Below, one piece after another: positions 52,526 through 60,942 of a DNA stretch of 64,000 nt (within the stretch, counting starts at the first letter, position 1; every line of letters starts with the position of its first letter). Location of the stretch: contig NZ_JAEEGC010000026.1 of assembly GCF_019207025.1 (NCBI RefSeq), forward strand, positions 97,745 through 161,744, written 5' to 3'. The DNA comes from Clostridium thailandense. Its GTDB lineage: Bacteria > Bacillota > Clostridia > Clostridiales > Clostridiaceae. The notes under the pieces were generated by a model that was given only the letters and a program-made list of their open reading frames with translations, had not been told where the DNA came from and searched no databases. Position numbers and translations under genes: made by a program.

Positions 52526-53635
52526 TTAGGTACCCATTGCAGCTGCAATCATAGCTTTAATATTCTCAGGTTTTGAGTTAGGTGGTGCACAGCAGCCTGC
52601 AGCCATAAAAAATCCTTGCGGTGAAAATTCATCTACAAGTTTTTTACTATAAGCATACACCTCATCTGGTGTTCCTAGTGATAAAAGCGATGGTGAAACA
52701 TCTCCCATGAAAGCCATATTGCCACCTAGCACATCTTTAGCTTTAAATATATCCGTTGAACTATCAGGATGAAAAATAGCTCTGCCCTTAGGAATATCAA
52801 GGAAATAATCAAGGAAACGGCCCCAATCTAAGTCTAGATGTAGATAAATATTAGACCCTTCTTCAATGATTACATCGATAACCTGCTTCATATAGGTCCA
52901 CATAAACCTATCAAAATTCTTCATAGATAAAAAGTCTCCTGCTCCTCGACCACCGCCTAAAAATACAGCAAAAGGTTTTTGTTCTCGTATTTGATTTCTT
53001 AAATTATTTAACCTGTCCACCATAGCTGCATCACATGCTGCCTGTACCTTATCGGGCATTCTGTGTAAATCTCTCATTAATTTGGGTATAGAGCGCCCTC
53101 CACTGAAAGCAGCAAAAGGTGTTCCTGACATTACAGGCGTTAATATTACACAGCCTGCATCCGTATATTTTTTTGTAACCTTTCCAGCAATACTTCCATA
53201 GTACTTCATCTCTTCCAGTGCATTTCCTAAATTTCTTTTACAATAATCCGCGAAAAAGTAATTCCATCCTTTATCTATAATAATGTCATAATCATCTTCA
53301 GTCATGTCACCACGTTCATCTATCTGCCACTGCACATCGTCACCAAGCTCACGACCTGGTACCTTTGTATGAGAAAGCTGAATTGCGCCGTTTATTGGAG
53401 GATAGCCAGTTGGACCAATGACACAATCTATGTCACCTATGGCTTTAAGTGAATTTACTACCTTTTCTTCTGCTGATAAATTGTCTGTTACAAGCTCAGA
53501 TAGTTTTCCCCCTGCATACCTTAACAAAAACGCTCCTGCATGAAGCATAATAGGCGTTCTATCTGTTTTTTCCATTGCAATATTTTTTTTAATTCTTTCC
53601 AAATGTTCATTGTAGAATTCTTCATTGCTTTTCAT
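52526..53635 (-). CDS. Uroporphyrinogen-decarboxylase-fold protein (methyltransferase-like)
   Basis: A 369-residue URO-D superfamily protein. The N-terminus (MEKTDRTPIMLHAG), central GRGAGDFLSMKNFDRFMW, IYLHLDLDWGRFLDYF and C-terminal FMAAGCCAPPNSKPENIKAM regions match the group of UroD-like proteins in anaerobes that includes corrinoid-dependent methyltransferases. The Cys pair near the C-terminus and the His of LHLDLDW could bind zinc; the usual HxC motif of MtaA is HxD here. No corrinoid protein is encoded nearby. The start at 53635 follows GGGGGGATTATTAAT. True heme-pathway function is unlikely because of context. Function open. Confidence 0.7.
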   Translation of the reverse strand: MKSNEEFYNEHLERIKKNIAMEKTDRTPIMLHAGAFLLRYAGGKLSELVTDNLSAEEKVVNSLKAIGDIDCVIGPTGYPPINGAIQLSHTKVPGRELGDDVQWQIDERGDMTEDDYDIIIDKGWNYFFADYCKRNLGNALEEMKYYGSIAGKVTKKYTDAGCVILTPVMSGTPFAAFSGGRSIPKLMRDLHRMPDKVQAACDAAMVDRLNNLRNQIREQKPFAVFLGGGRGAGDFLSMKNFDRFMWTYMKQVIDVIIEEGSNIYLHLDLDWGRFLDYFLDIPKGRAIFHPDSSTDIFKAKDVLGGNMAFMGDVSPSLLSLGTPDEVYAYSKKLVDEFSPQGFFMAAGCCAPPNSKPENIKAMIAAAMGT

Positions 53636-53826
53636 ATTAATAATCCCCCCTATATCCATGCTACCAAAGTCAGAATATTTTTACATTGTCACGTTTTGAG
53701 AAAATATCAGTAAATCATTGTAAAGATTTACAAATAAAATCGAAAGGTTCTGAAAACTCTAACGTTGTTGAAATCATAACAATGCTCTATAATTAATTTA
53801 AACGTTTATATAATGGGGGATAAATA

Positions 53827-55392
53827 ATGTCAGTTCTAATGAGTGAAATTGTTGATAACTTACTAAAATATAATCCTGATTTTAGAATTAAACATGATTC
53901 TTATGTAAAATGCTGCAGATTTCTTGATTCCGATACTTTTAAATTAAATTCGGATGATATTTATTTAGGAAATATTTCAGATCTACTGCCGAATGTCTCT
54001 TTAAATAAACCTGTAAATTTACTACTTTTCACAGATACAGATTTGCCTGAATATTTAAATAATAATTTCATGATAAATTACATTTTAATTAAACAAAATA
54101 CAAGCAGCACAAAAATTTTTAATGAGTTACAGGATTTATTTTCTTTTCATGAAACGGAAAGGATTTGTACCCAAAAACTGTTTAGTGCCTTATGCAAAGG
54201 CACTAATATCAAGCAGCTCTTAGATACTTGTATGGAAATGCTGGGAAATCCTCTACTTTTGATAGATTCATTCTTATATTTAATTGATTATTCAGGTTTC
54301 AGCAATGGTATAGATGAACCTATATGGAAGGAATGTATTGCAACTGGACATATCCCTTCAAAATACATAAATCAACGGAATTTTAGCTTGACAATACGAA
54401 ATACTATAGATTCAGATATTATGTGGGAAGTTGGTTCTTTGAATCATAAACAGCTGCTGGTCAGAATACGCTCAAATAATACTGTAATTGCCTATCTTAA
54501 AGTATTAGAATATAACAAGAAAATCACTAAAGGGGATGTAACACTCATCCATTCGATTTGCAACATTCTAGCACTAGCAATAGAAAAGAGCAGATACAGT
54601 TTTTTTATTCCTAAATCTCCTGTTGAAACATTGATAATAAACCTTTTAAAAGGAAACCTGATTGCTGAAACTTCTGTTGAAGAAATAGAAAACCAATTTA
54701 AGCGTAACTTATACAATAATTATTACATTTTAAGTTTTTATATTAAAGGTCAAGTTCCTGACTTAACTACAAAGCTCTATCATATGAAGGGACTAATCAC
54801 CAGCTTCTTCTATTGTTACTATACAGTTATATATAATGATCATGTTGTTACACTTATTGATAAAAAGAAAAAAGACGAACCAGTAATAGACACTACTCTA
54901 TCTGATTCTTTTATTCAATTATTATCGGATAACCAGCTTACTGTAGGTATAAGCCGACGCTTTCACAATATAATGGATATCTCCAAATTTCATATACAAT
55001 CAGTTAAAGCTGCTGAATTAGGATTCAAGCTCAACAAAGAGAACAGCCCTTACTTTTATAATGACTATGCAGTTTATCATTTATTCGATACTTACTCTTT
55101 TAAAGAAAATCTTGAAGAATTTTGTGACCCTTTAATATTGGAATTAATTAACAGAGATAAAGAGAAAGGAACTTCCTATGCCTTAACTCTCTATAATTAT
55201 ATTCAAAATAATTTTGACGTACAAAAGACATCAAATCTTATGAATGTGCATTATAATACTATGAAATACCGACTTCAAAAAATTCAAGACATTCTTAAAA
55301 TAGATTTAAACAACAGTAATACTGTATTTCATATTAATATTTCTTTTCGAATCTTAGAACTATTAGGATATGTTAAACTCAAGCTTCATTAA
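53827..55392 (+). CDS. PucR/CdaR-type transcriptional activator
   Basis: A 521-residue regulator. The C-terminal HTH_30 (about 450-515) reads TSYALTLYNYIQNNFDVQKTSNLMNVHYNTMKYRLQKIQDIL in blocks, typical of PucR/CdaR/SdaR regulators of catabolic genes. The middle (about 280-420) resembles the GGDEF-like region of that family, and the N-terminal 130 residues are a PucR-like sensor. It is divergent from the UroD-MFS-enoate-reductase operon (191 bases between starts), so it probably activates it. Ribosome site GGGGGATAAATA. Ligand unknown. Confidence 0.87.
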   Translation: MSVLMSEIVDNLLKYNPDFRIKHDSYVKCCRFLDSDTFKLNSDDIYLGNISDLLPNVSLNKPVNLLLFTDTDLPEYLNNNFMINYILIKQNTSSTKIFNELQDLFSFHETERICTQKLFSALCKGTNIKQLLDTCMEMLGNPLLLIDSFLYLIDYSGFSNGIDEPIWKECIATGHIPSKYINQRNFSLTIRNTIDSDIMWEVGSLNHKQLLVRIRSNNTVIAYLKVLEYNKKITKGDVTLIHSICNILALAIEKSRYSFFIPKSPVETLIINLLKGNLIAETSVEEIENQFKRNLYNNYYILSFYIKGQVPDLTTKLYHMKGLITSFFYCYYTVIYNDHVVTLIDKKKKDEPVIDTTLSDSFIQLLSDNQLTVGISRRFHNIMDISKFHIQSVKAAELGFKLNKENSPYFYNDYAVYHLFDTYSFKENLEEFCDPLILELINRDKEKGTSYALTLYNYIQNNFDVQKTSNLMNVHYNTMKYRLQKIQDILKIDLNNSNTVFHINISFRILELLGYVKLKLH

Positions 55393-55627
55393 CTGAACAC
55401 ATAAAAGGGGCTTCGTTCTATTAGAGAAGCTCAAATCAAAATATTTCAAGATAACTATATAATTTTGTTTTTAATACAATTATGAATCTCCTCAAATAAG
55501 AAAAGCAATATTTATGTCTCTTCGTTGTGATACATAAATTTATTAATACTAATACATTTGCGATTTACAATTTATTCTAAAATAAAACTACTAGGCTTAA
55601 ATTATAAACTCGACTAATCCTCTTTCT

Positions 55628-55918
55628 CTATTTCTTCCTCAAAAGATAGTTTTTAGGTGCATTTTTATTAGAAAAGAATCTATTAAATACAGCCAATGCA
55701 CAAAGTCTAACGCTTATAGTCTGTGCTTTTCTCTTCTCTACAAATATTAAATAATTCTTATAACTATTAATAGTTTCACTATCCATTCTCAAATTTTCTT
55801 TGTTTTTGCTTACAGAATACCAACTAATAAATTGTTCAATACATCTTGAATAAATTTTAATTGTACTATAGCTTTTATGCTCCTTATACAGTAGATATTT
55901 CTCAAATTCCTCTATCAT
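55628..55918 (-). CDS. Truncated tyrosine-recombinase: N-terminal SAM-like domain only
   Basis: A 96-residue protein matching the core-binding (SAM-like) N-terminal domain of phage-type integrases: EFEKYLLYKEHKSYSTIKIYSRCIEQFISWY followed by helices and RAQTISVRLCALAVFNRFF (in pieces). The catalytic domain with R..HxxR..Y is absent; the frame stops and the next 230 bases (55393-55627) hold no continuation. It is either a decayed integrase or a small DNA-binding protein. Start preceded by AAAGGAGATATGTT. Confidence 0.6.
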   Translation of the reverse strand: MIEEFEKYLLYKEHKSYSTIKIYSRCIEQFISWYSVSKNKENLRMDSETINSYKNYLIFVEKRKAQTISVRLCALAVFNRFFSNKNAPKNYLLRKK

Positions 55919-55962
55919 ATAACATATCTCCTTTGTTTAATATAAAATTCAACCTAAGTAAA

Positions 55963-55986
55963 AACCTCTGACATCTGTCGGAGGTC
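55963..55986 (-). terminator. Terminator of the zinc-ribbon gene
   Basis: Minus-strand ACCTCCGACA-GA-TGTCAGAGGT (one mismatch or G-U) followed by TTTTTACTT, 12 bases past the stop at 55998. Confidence 0.8.
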
Positions 55987-55997
55987 TTTTAATAAAA

Positions 55998-56186
55998 TTA
56001 ATCTGAAATGTCTTCGTATTCAATCTTATTTTCTGGTTCATTGCAGCCTTCTCCAACTAAGATTCCGGCCACATGACAAACATCACATTGCCCAAACACA
56101 TCCTGCTTTTCTGCATCTAGACAGTACTTGAACCTCTTTCCACATTTTTCACACTTATAATACATAAAATATGCACCATAACTCAT
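55998..56186 (-). CDS. Small zinc-ribbon (rubredoxin-like) protein
   Basis: A 62-residue protein with YKCEKCGKRFKYC (Cys12, Cys15, Cys22) and QCDVCHVAG (Cys34, Cys37), plus an acidic tail. The CxxC...CxxC pattern fits a zinc ribbon or rubredoxin-like metal site. It has its own ribosome site (AAGGAGGAATTTATAAA) and terminator, so it is a monocistronic gene. It could be an electron carrier or a regulator; the spacing and aromatic residues do not decide. Confidence 0.7.
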   Translation of the reverse strand: MSYGAYFMYYKCEKCGKRFKYCLDAEKQDVFGQCDVCHVAGILVGEGCNEPENKIEYEDISD

Positions 56187-56406
56187 TTTATAAATTCCTC
56201 CTTACTACTACGTTCTACTTAACTTTTTTACAAAGTAAATTATATTAATAATAATTTCTTTTTACATTATCCTATTAAATATATCTAGCAATATTTATTC
56301 CAATACTATAAGTACTTGCAGCCTTAGTATAAATACCTTTCATAAAATTGTGATACAAAACAGAACAAAGAAAATTTTTAATACATTTAGAAGTGATAAC
56401 ATAAAA

Positions 56407-56432
56407 GAAGCTGTCTAATTCCAGACAACTTC
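56407..56432 (-). terminator. Terminator of the ROK gene
   Basis: Minus-strand GAAGTTGTCT-GGAATT-AGACAGCTTC followed by TTTTATG, 23 bases past the stop at 56456. Confidence 0.85.
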
Positions 56433-56455
56433 CTCTATAACCTCAATACCTTAAT

Positions 56456-57634
56456 TTAAATTACATTCTTTTGATAATTGAATATTTCTTCCAATGGTAG
56501 AAGTGCTGCTCCTATTATAGCTCCATTTTCCTTCAAACCAGAGCAATAAATTTTGATATTTTCATATCCAAAAAAGTTTTCTGTTAACTTAAGTTTATCA
56601 ACAGCAACTTTAATAATTTCTTCTGCATATCCACCTAAATCTCCACCAATAACTATACAATCAGGGTTAACAGAAAGTAAAATATTTTCTATACCTACAA
56701 ACAAATATCTAGCATACTTTTCTACTGCCTGTATTGCATCTATATCGCCATGATTGTAAGCATAAAACAACTCTTCAAGTGAATATCCTTTCTGATTTTT
56801 ATATTGTTCAAAATAATTAAGTAATGCGTTTTTTGATGCAAACCGCTCCCAACACCCATACCTTCCGCAATTACATTTTATTTTTTCATCTGATACTTTC
56901 ATGTGTCCAAATTCACCAGCTTTTTTCTTGCGCCCTTTATAAATATAATTCTCTATAATAACACCTGCTCCAATGCCTTCTGCAATCGATACATAAACAA
57001 AGTTACCCTCATCTTTTGCATTTCCAACTAACTGTTCTGCATAAGCTGCTGCATTTGCTTCCTTTTCCGCATAAATTTTCATACCTATTTCTTCTTGGAA
57101 ACCTTTAAGAGAATAGTTCTTAACCTTCAAATTAGGTGCAGATTCTATTAAGATCTTATCATCATCAACTGTGCCTGGAAATACAATGCCTATTCCCAAA
57201 ATTTTTTTTCTATCCAAAAGGTTATCCTTTATAATTTTTTCAACATGTTCCTTAAGTATTCTTAGAATATTTTCCATCTTCTCGTCTCTACCATATGAAA
57301 AACAATCTCTTGTAGTTTCTTTATAGGCTAGGTTCACTAAAACTATATAGGCTTTTGTTGGAGTAATACTAACGCCAAAAGAATACTTTGCCTCAGGAAT
57401 AAGTTTCACAATTATAGGTTTTCTACCTCCACTAGAAGCTGCAACTCCAGCAATCTGCACTAATCCTTCATCAATTAGAGTCTGTATATATGTGTTAATA
57501 GTAGTATGACTTAATCCTAGTTTTGTTCCCAGCTCTAGCTTTGTAATCTCTTCTTTTTCCTTAATTAATCTAATAATTTTCACTTTATTTATTTCACTGA
57601 TTTGTTCCTGAGTCAACTTTGATTTTCTAAGCAA
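56456..57634 (-). CDS. ROK-family transcriptional repressor
   Basis: A 392-residue NagC/XylR-type regulator. The N-terminal winged HTH is at about 10-65 (VKIIRLIKEKEEITKLELGTKLGLSHTTINTYIQ in parts). The ROK sugar-kinase-like domain has SIAEGIGAGVIIENYIYKG, EFGHMKVSDEK and the zinc motif CNCGRYGCWE (about 255-264), and VIGGDLGG (about 335). Such proteins repress sugar genes, but no sugar genes are close by. TTG start at 57634 with GGGAG nine bases upstream. Own terminator. Confidence 0.88.
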   Translation of the reverse strand: MLRKSKLTQEQISEINKVKIIRLIKEKEEITKLELGTKLGLSHTTINTYIQTLIDEGLVQIAGVAASSGGRKPIIVKLIPEAKYSFGVSITPTKAYIVLVNLAYKETTRDCFSYGRDEKMENILRILKEHVEKIIKDNLLDRKKILGIGIVFPGTVDDDKILIESAPNLKVKNYSLKGFQEEIGMKIYAEKEANAAAYAEQLVGNAKDEGNFVYVSIAEGIGAGVIIENYIYKGRKKKAGEFGHMKVSDEKIKCNCGRYGCWERFASKNALLNYFEQYKNQKGYSLEELFYAYNHGDIDAIQAVEKYARYLFVGIENILLSVNPDCIVIGGDLGGYAEEIIKVAVDKLKLTENFFGYENIKIYCSGLKENGAIIGAALLPLEEIFNYQKNVI

Positions 57635-57764
57635 TTAATTTCACTCCCTACAAATTATAAGTCCAAGTTATATGTTTAAATGCCAATTTTATTATATAGT
57701 TATTGTTAGTCTTTTACAATTCTCTTTCAAAATATGGCACAAATAATCTGTTTTCAAGTTCTCT

Positions 57765-58553
57765 TTAGTCAAGTAAGTCCTTAGCTTTTGTATAGTTAAA
57801 AACTGGTCCCTCAAGACAAACATAGGTTTCATTTATTTTACAGTGACCACATTTTCCAACTGCACAGGACATCTTTCTTTCAAAGGAAACCCATATTTTA
57901 GATTCTTCCACGCCATTTGCAAGTAACTCCTTAGCAGCAAAATGCATCATAATTGGAGGTCCAACGATTACTACATTATAGTCTTCAAAGGTATTAAGTG
58001 GAATCTTCTTAATATGTTCGGTAACCATTCCAGTCTCAAATCCATCTGCTTTACTATTGTCTAAGGTATAAATTGTATTGAACTTAGTTTTAAATTTTTC
58101 AAGTTCATCATGAAACAGAACACAGTTAACGTCTTTAAAACCTGAAATTAAATTGACAGATTTAATTTCTTCTGAGTGATCGTAAAAATAGTTCAAAATA
58201 GTTTTTACTGGAGCCATACCGGTACCACCAGAAATCACTAATAAATCCTTATTCTTAAATTCATCAACTGGAAAGGAATTACCGTAAGGACCTCTCATAA
58301 ACAGTGTGTCTCCAGATTTTAAACCGAAAATCCCCTGAGTAAGTCTGCCCACTTTTCTAATAGTGAACTCAACCCATCCATCTCCCTTTCCACTTACAGA
58401 TATTGGAGCTTCTCCTACCTTAGGAATTGATAACATGAAGAATTGTCCATGCTTAGTTTCAGCATCACATTCTACCCTAAAAGTATATTCAGCATTGGTT
58501 TCATGAATAACACTTGTAATTTTATGAGGTTTTGGTAACGTAATATTATTCAT
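57765..58553 (-). CDS. AsrB/HydG-like FAD-NAD(P)H electron-transfer subunit
   Basis: A 262-residue ferredoxin-NADP reductase-like protein. The FAD-binding barrel is at about 1-95 (MRGPYGNSFPVDEF), the NAD domain at about 100-220 (LLVISGGTGMAPVKTILNYF; VVIVGPPIMMHFAAKELL), and a C-terminal Cys cluster for 2Fe-2S (CAVGKCGHCKI and YVCLEGPVF). This is the gamma subunit type of anaerobic sulfite reductase and sulfhydrogenase. It overlaps the AsrA-like gene by 8 bases. No AsrC (siroheme) gene follows, so its partner is probably the molybdenum enzyme of this operon. Confidence 0.88.
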   Translation of the reverse strand: MNNITLPKPHKITSVIHETNAEYTFRVECDAETKHGQFFMLSIPKVGEAPISVSGKGDGWVEFTIRKVGRLTQGIFGLKSGDTLFMRGPYGNSFPVDEFKNKDLLVISGGTGMAPVKTILNYFYDHSEEIKSVNLISGFKDVNCVLFHDELEKFKTKFNTIYTLDNSKADGFETGMVTEHIKKIPLNTFEDYNVVIVGPPIMMHFAAKELLANGVEESKIWVSFERKMSCAVGKCGHCKINETYVCLEGPVFNYTKAKDLLD

Positions 58554-59610
58554 TATTAGCCTCCTCTCTGGTTGTCTCTTTTTCTCTTATTATTTTTTCT
58601 ACCTCTTCGCTTAAGCAATTAATAGTATCAGAAAAGGAAATCTCTTGTGGACATCTATTCACGCATCGTCCGCAACCTACACACATATGTTCACTTTCAC
58701 CAAAACGATTGTTGTAATCATAAACCTTGTGTAAAATTTTAAATCTCATCCTTTGTCCTGCTGTTTTTCGAACATTGTGTCCACCAGCCATAGTTGAATA
58801 TCCTTCAAGCATACAAGATGACCAGACTCTTCTTCTCTCTCCATCACGGCTGGTTTCATTATATATTATGTCAGTTGTATCAAAACAACTACATGTACCA
58901 CAAACTGTATTGCAGCCGCCACAGCTTAAGCATTTATCATTAAAACTCTCCCACAATTCTAAATCATGAATTTTTTTCAAAAGGTCCATACTATTGATTT
59001 TGGGCAATTTCACCTTTTTTTGATTTTCTTGAACAAATTCAGGAGTAAATTCTCTTGTTGTTTCCTTAGTAAAGTACTTTCCAAATTCATCATCCTTCGC
59101 TTCTATAAGCAAGCCGTTATCTTCAAATCTTACAGCTGCACTATAGTTGTCTGTCTGATTTGAACCCATAGAAACACAGAAACAGTTATCCCAGCCTTCT
59201 CTACATTCTATCATGAAAATCTTTAATTTATCACGTAACCTTTTATAATAGTTATCTTCTTCATTACCATTTTTAAGAAAAATATTATCCAGCCTCTTAA
59301 TAGCATTAATATCGCAGGGACGAGCAAAGAGTATGATATCCTTGCTGTCATAAGTACTGCTTTCACTACAATTATTCTCAGTAAAATAAAGAAGTGTCTG
59401 ACTAATAGGGTAAAAGACTTCTTTTGGTGAAAAGTCAGATTTTATATCATAAACAATATCTGACACCGACTTGATTTCACCATAACGTATTAAATCGGTA
59501 TTAGGCTTCCAACCTCGCTTTTCAAAGCGCTTTGGAGCATATATCTTGTATTCTTTTTTTAGTTCATTAATTGTTTTGTTCATTCTTTCTAAGCTCACAT
59601 AGTAACCCAA
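58546..59610 (-). CDS. AsrA-like iron-sulfur electron-transfer subunit
   Basis: A 354-residue protein of the anaerobic sulfite reductase A / hydrogenase beta type. The first 200 residues are the FAE-like domain (FARPCDINAIKRLD). CLSCGGCNTVCGTCSC (about 228-243) and CVGCGRCVNRCPQ (about 316-328) bind two or more Fe4S4 clusters. It relays electrons between the NAD(P)H-binding partner (57765) and the molybdenum/ferredoxin subunits. TTG start at 59610, with AGGAGGGG six bases upstream. Confidence 0.85.
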   Translation of the reverse strand: MGYYVSLERMNKTINELKKEYKIYAPKRFEKRGWKPNTDLIRYGEIKSVSDIVYDIKSDFSPKEVFYPISQTLLYFTENNCSESSTYDSKDIILFARPCDINAIKRLDNIFLKNGNEEDNYYKRLRDKLKIFMIECREGWDNCFCVSMGSNQTDNYSAAVRFEDNGLLIEAKDDEFGKYFTKETTREFTPEFVQENQKKVKLPKINSMDLLKKIHDLELWESFNDKCLSCGGCNTVCGTCSCFDTTDIIYNETSRDGERRRVWSSCMLEGYSTMAGGHNVRKTAGQRMRFKILHKVYDYNNRFGESEHMCVGCGRCVNRCPQEISFSDTINCLSEEVEKIIREKETTREEANNE

Positions 59611-59661
59611 TGACTACCCCTCCTATCTTTCTCTAAATTGTTTTATTGCAAATATTTACAG

Positions 59662-60324
59662 TTAATTCATTAAACTTTCAAGGATCTTACAGTCTAAGTG
59701 CAAGTATTCATTAGTAATTTTACCAACTGCTTTATAAAATTCTGTACCCGCATGTCTTTCTACATCAGTACAAAATTTAGGAATCCAGTTTAATAGATGT
59801 TCACTTAGAAAATCCACCTCTTCCTTTAAACAGGATAAAAACCCTAACTCATCTTGTGTATCCAAAATACATTGTGCTTCTTTACATAGGAAAGCCATAA
59901 ATTCCAGTTCTAAAGATATATGGTCTTCAAACTTGAATTTTTCCTCATTTTTTCCGAGGCCCTTTGCTGAATATATGGCCATAACTTTATCCCGTGCTTC
60001 CTGCATCATAATTCTCTTTTGGCTGGTATACACTGATTCATATGGAAATGCAGCAGAACCTTCTGCTATCCCTGCACCAAGAAAAACTTTTGCATAATCT
60101 ACAGCTAAATCAGTCAAAGGATCGCTCCCACATTCCTCAAGATAGCCTTTAAGCATTTCGTATCCTTCTCTAAGTTCAGTTTCACAGCATTCCATAGGAA
60201 AGCTCATAACTTTCATTTTTTCAAGTAATGTCTGATCCACTTCTTCTCTATAGAGACGCCCTAAAAAACGATACAAATTCTCACGGTTTGCCATAAGTTT
60301 CAAATACTCTGATTTATTATTCAC
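59662..60324 (-). CDS. TorD/DmsD-like chaperone for the molybdenum enzyme
   Basis: A 220-residue all-helical protein with NLYRFLGRLYREEVD at the N-terminus, DLAVDYAKVFLGAG (about 75-88), PYESVYTSQKR and EDHISLELEFMAFLC (about 132-146). These are the conserved helices of the TorD family, which bind the molybdoenzyme precursor and guard cofactor insertion and export. It uses a GTG start right after the ferredoxin-subunit stop, with GGAGGGAAAAGTAA as ribosome site. Confidence 0.85.
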   Translation of the reverse strand: MNNKSEYLKLMANRENLYRFLGRLYREEVDQTLLEKMKVMSFPMECCETELREGYEMLKGYLEECGSDPLTDLAVDYAKVFLGAGIAEGSAAFPYESVYTSQKRIMMQEARDKVMAIYSAKGLGKNEEKFKFEDHISLELEFMAFLCKEAQCILDTQDELGFLSCLKEEVDFLSEHLLNWIPKFCTDVERHAGTEFYKAVGKITNEYLHLDCKILESLMN

Positions 60325-60939
60325 TTACTTTTCCCTCCAATTCTGTCCTTGACATTCCTGTGGAATAACATCAACCCATTTTGCATTACGCAAGATGTAC
60401 CTAACAGAAGGGTTGTTTCCCGAATTACGAAGGGTGTATACATTCTCGCTGCCAGCTTCTTTTAGTGCTATTGACACATCACTTTCTGGATCGTTAATAT
60501 CGCCAAAAATCAACGATCTGCCTGAACAGTTTTTTACACATGCAGGCTTTTCACCAATTTCCCTCAAATGAACACACTGAGTACATTTATCCGCTACTCT
60601 CATTTCGTTATTGAAGTTATTTATTTCATAAGGGCAAGCTCTCATGCAGCTCTTGCAACCGATACATTGTTCCTTATCAATAACAATAACTCCATCATCA
60701 CTGCGTTTATAGCAAGCTCCTGTTGGACAAACCTTTACGCAAGCAGGATCAGCGCATTGTTGACACATCACTGGCAGAAAATACATTTCTAGCTCTGGAT
60801 AGGTTCCTGTAGGACCTATTGTCAGCACCTTGTTTCTTGAAGAACCAAGAGCGACTCCGTTTTCCATCTTACATGCCACTTGGCATCCCTTACATCCAAT
60901 ACATCTATCTAAATCAACTACCATAATATTTTGTACCAT
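60325..60939 (-). CDS. Four-cluster ferredoxin subunit of a molybdenum oxidoreductase (DmsB/PhsB-like)
   Basis: A 204-residue iron-sulfur protein with four Cys groups: CIGCKGCQVAC, CQQCADPACVKVC, CIGCKSCMRAC and CTQCVHLREIGEKPAC. This is the arrangement of DMSO/polysulfide/thiosulfate reductase electron-transfer subunits with four Fe4S4 clusters. It has no membrane segment and no signal peptide. It follows the catalytic subunit by 3 bases, with the ribosome site in the end of that gene. No membrane anchor subunit is encoded in this operon. Confidence 0.9.
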   Translation of the reverse strand: MVQNIMVVDLDRCIGCKGCQVACKMENGVALGSSRNKVLTIGPTGTYPELEMYFLPVMCQQCADPACVKVCPTGACYKRSDDGVIVIDKEQCIGCKSCMRACPYEINNFNNEMRVADKCTQCVHLREIGEKPACVKNCSGRSLIFGDINDPESDVSIALKEAGSENVYTLRNSGNNPSVRYILRNAKWVDVIPQECQGQNWREK

Positions 60940-60942
60940 TTA

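Noticed and set aside
55393..55440. A terminator after the PucR-type gene (GGGCTTC...GAAGCTC).
   Set aside because: The stem is only seven pairs with a G-U, and no U-tract follows; too weak to call.
57765..59610. That the AsrA/AsrB-like genes form an anaerobic sulfite reductase.
   Set aside because: No AsrC-type siroheme gene is present; the genes are in line with a molybdenum enzyme, its ferredoxin subunit and a TorD chaperone.
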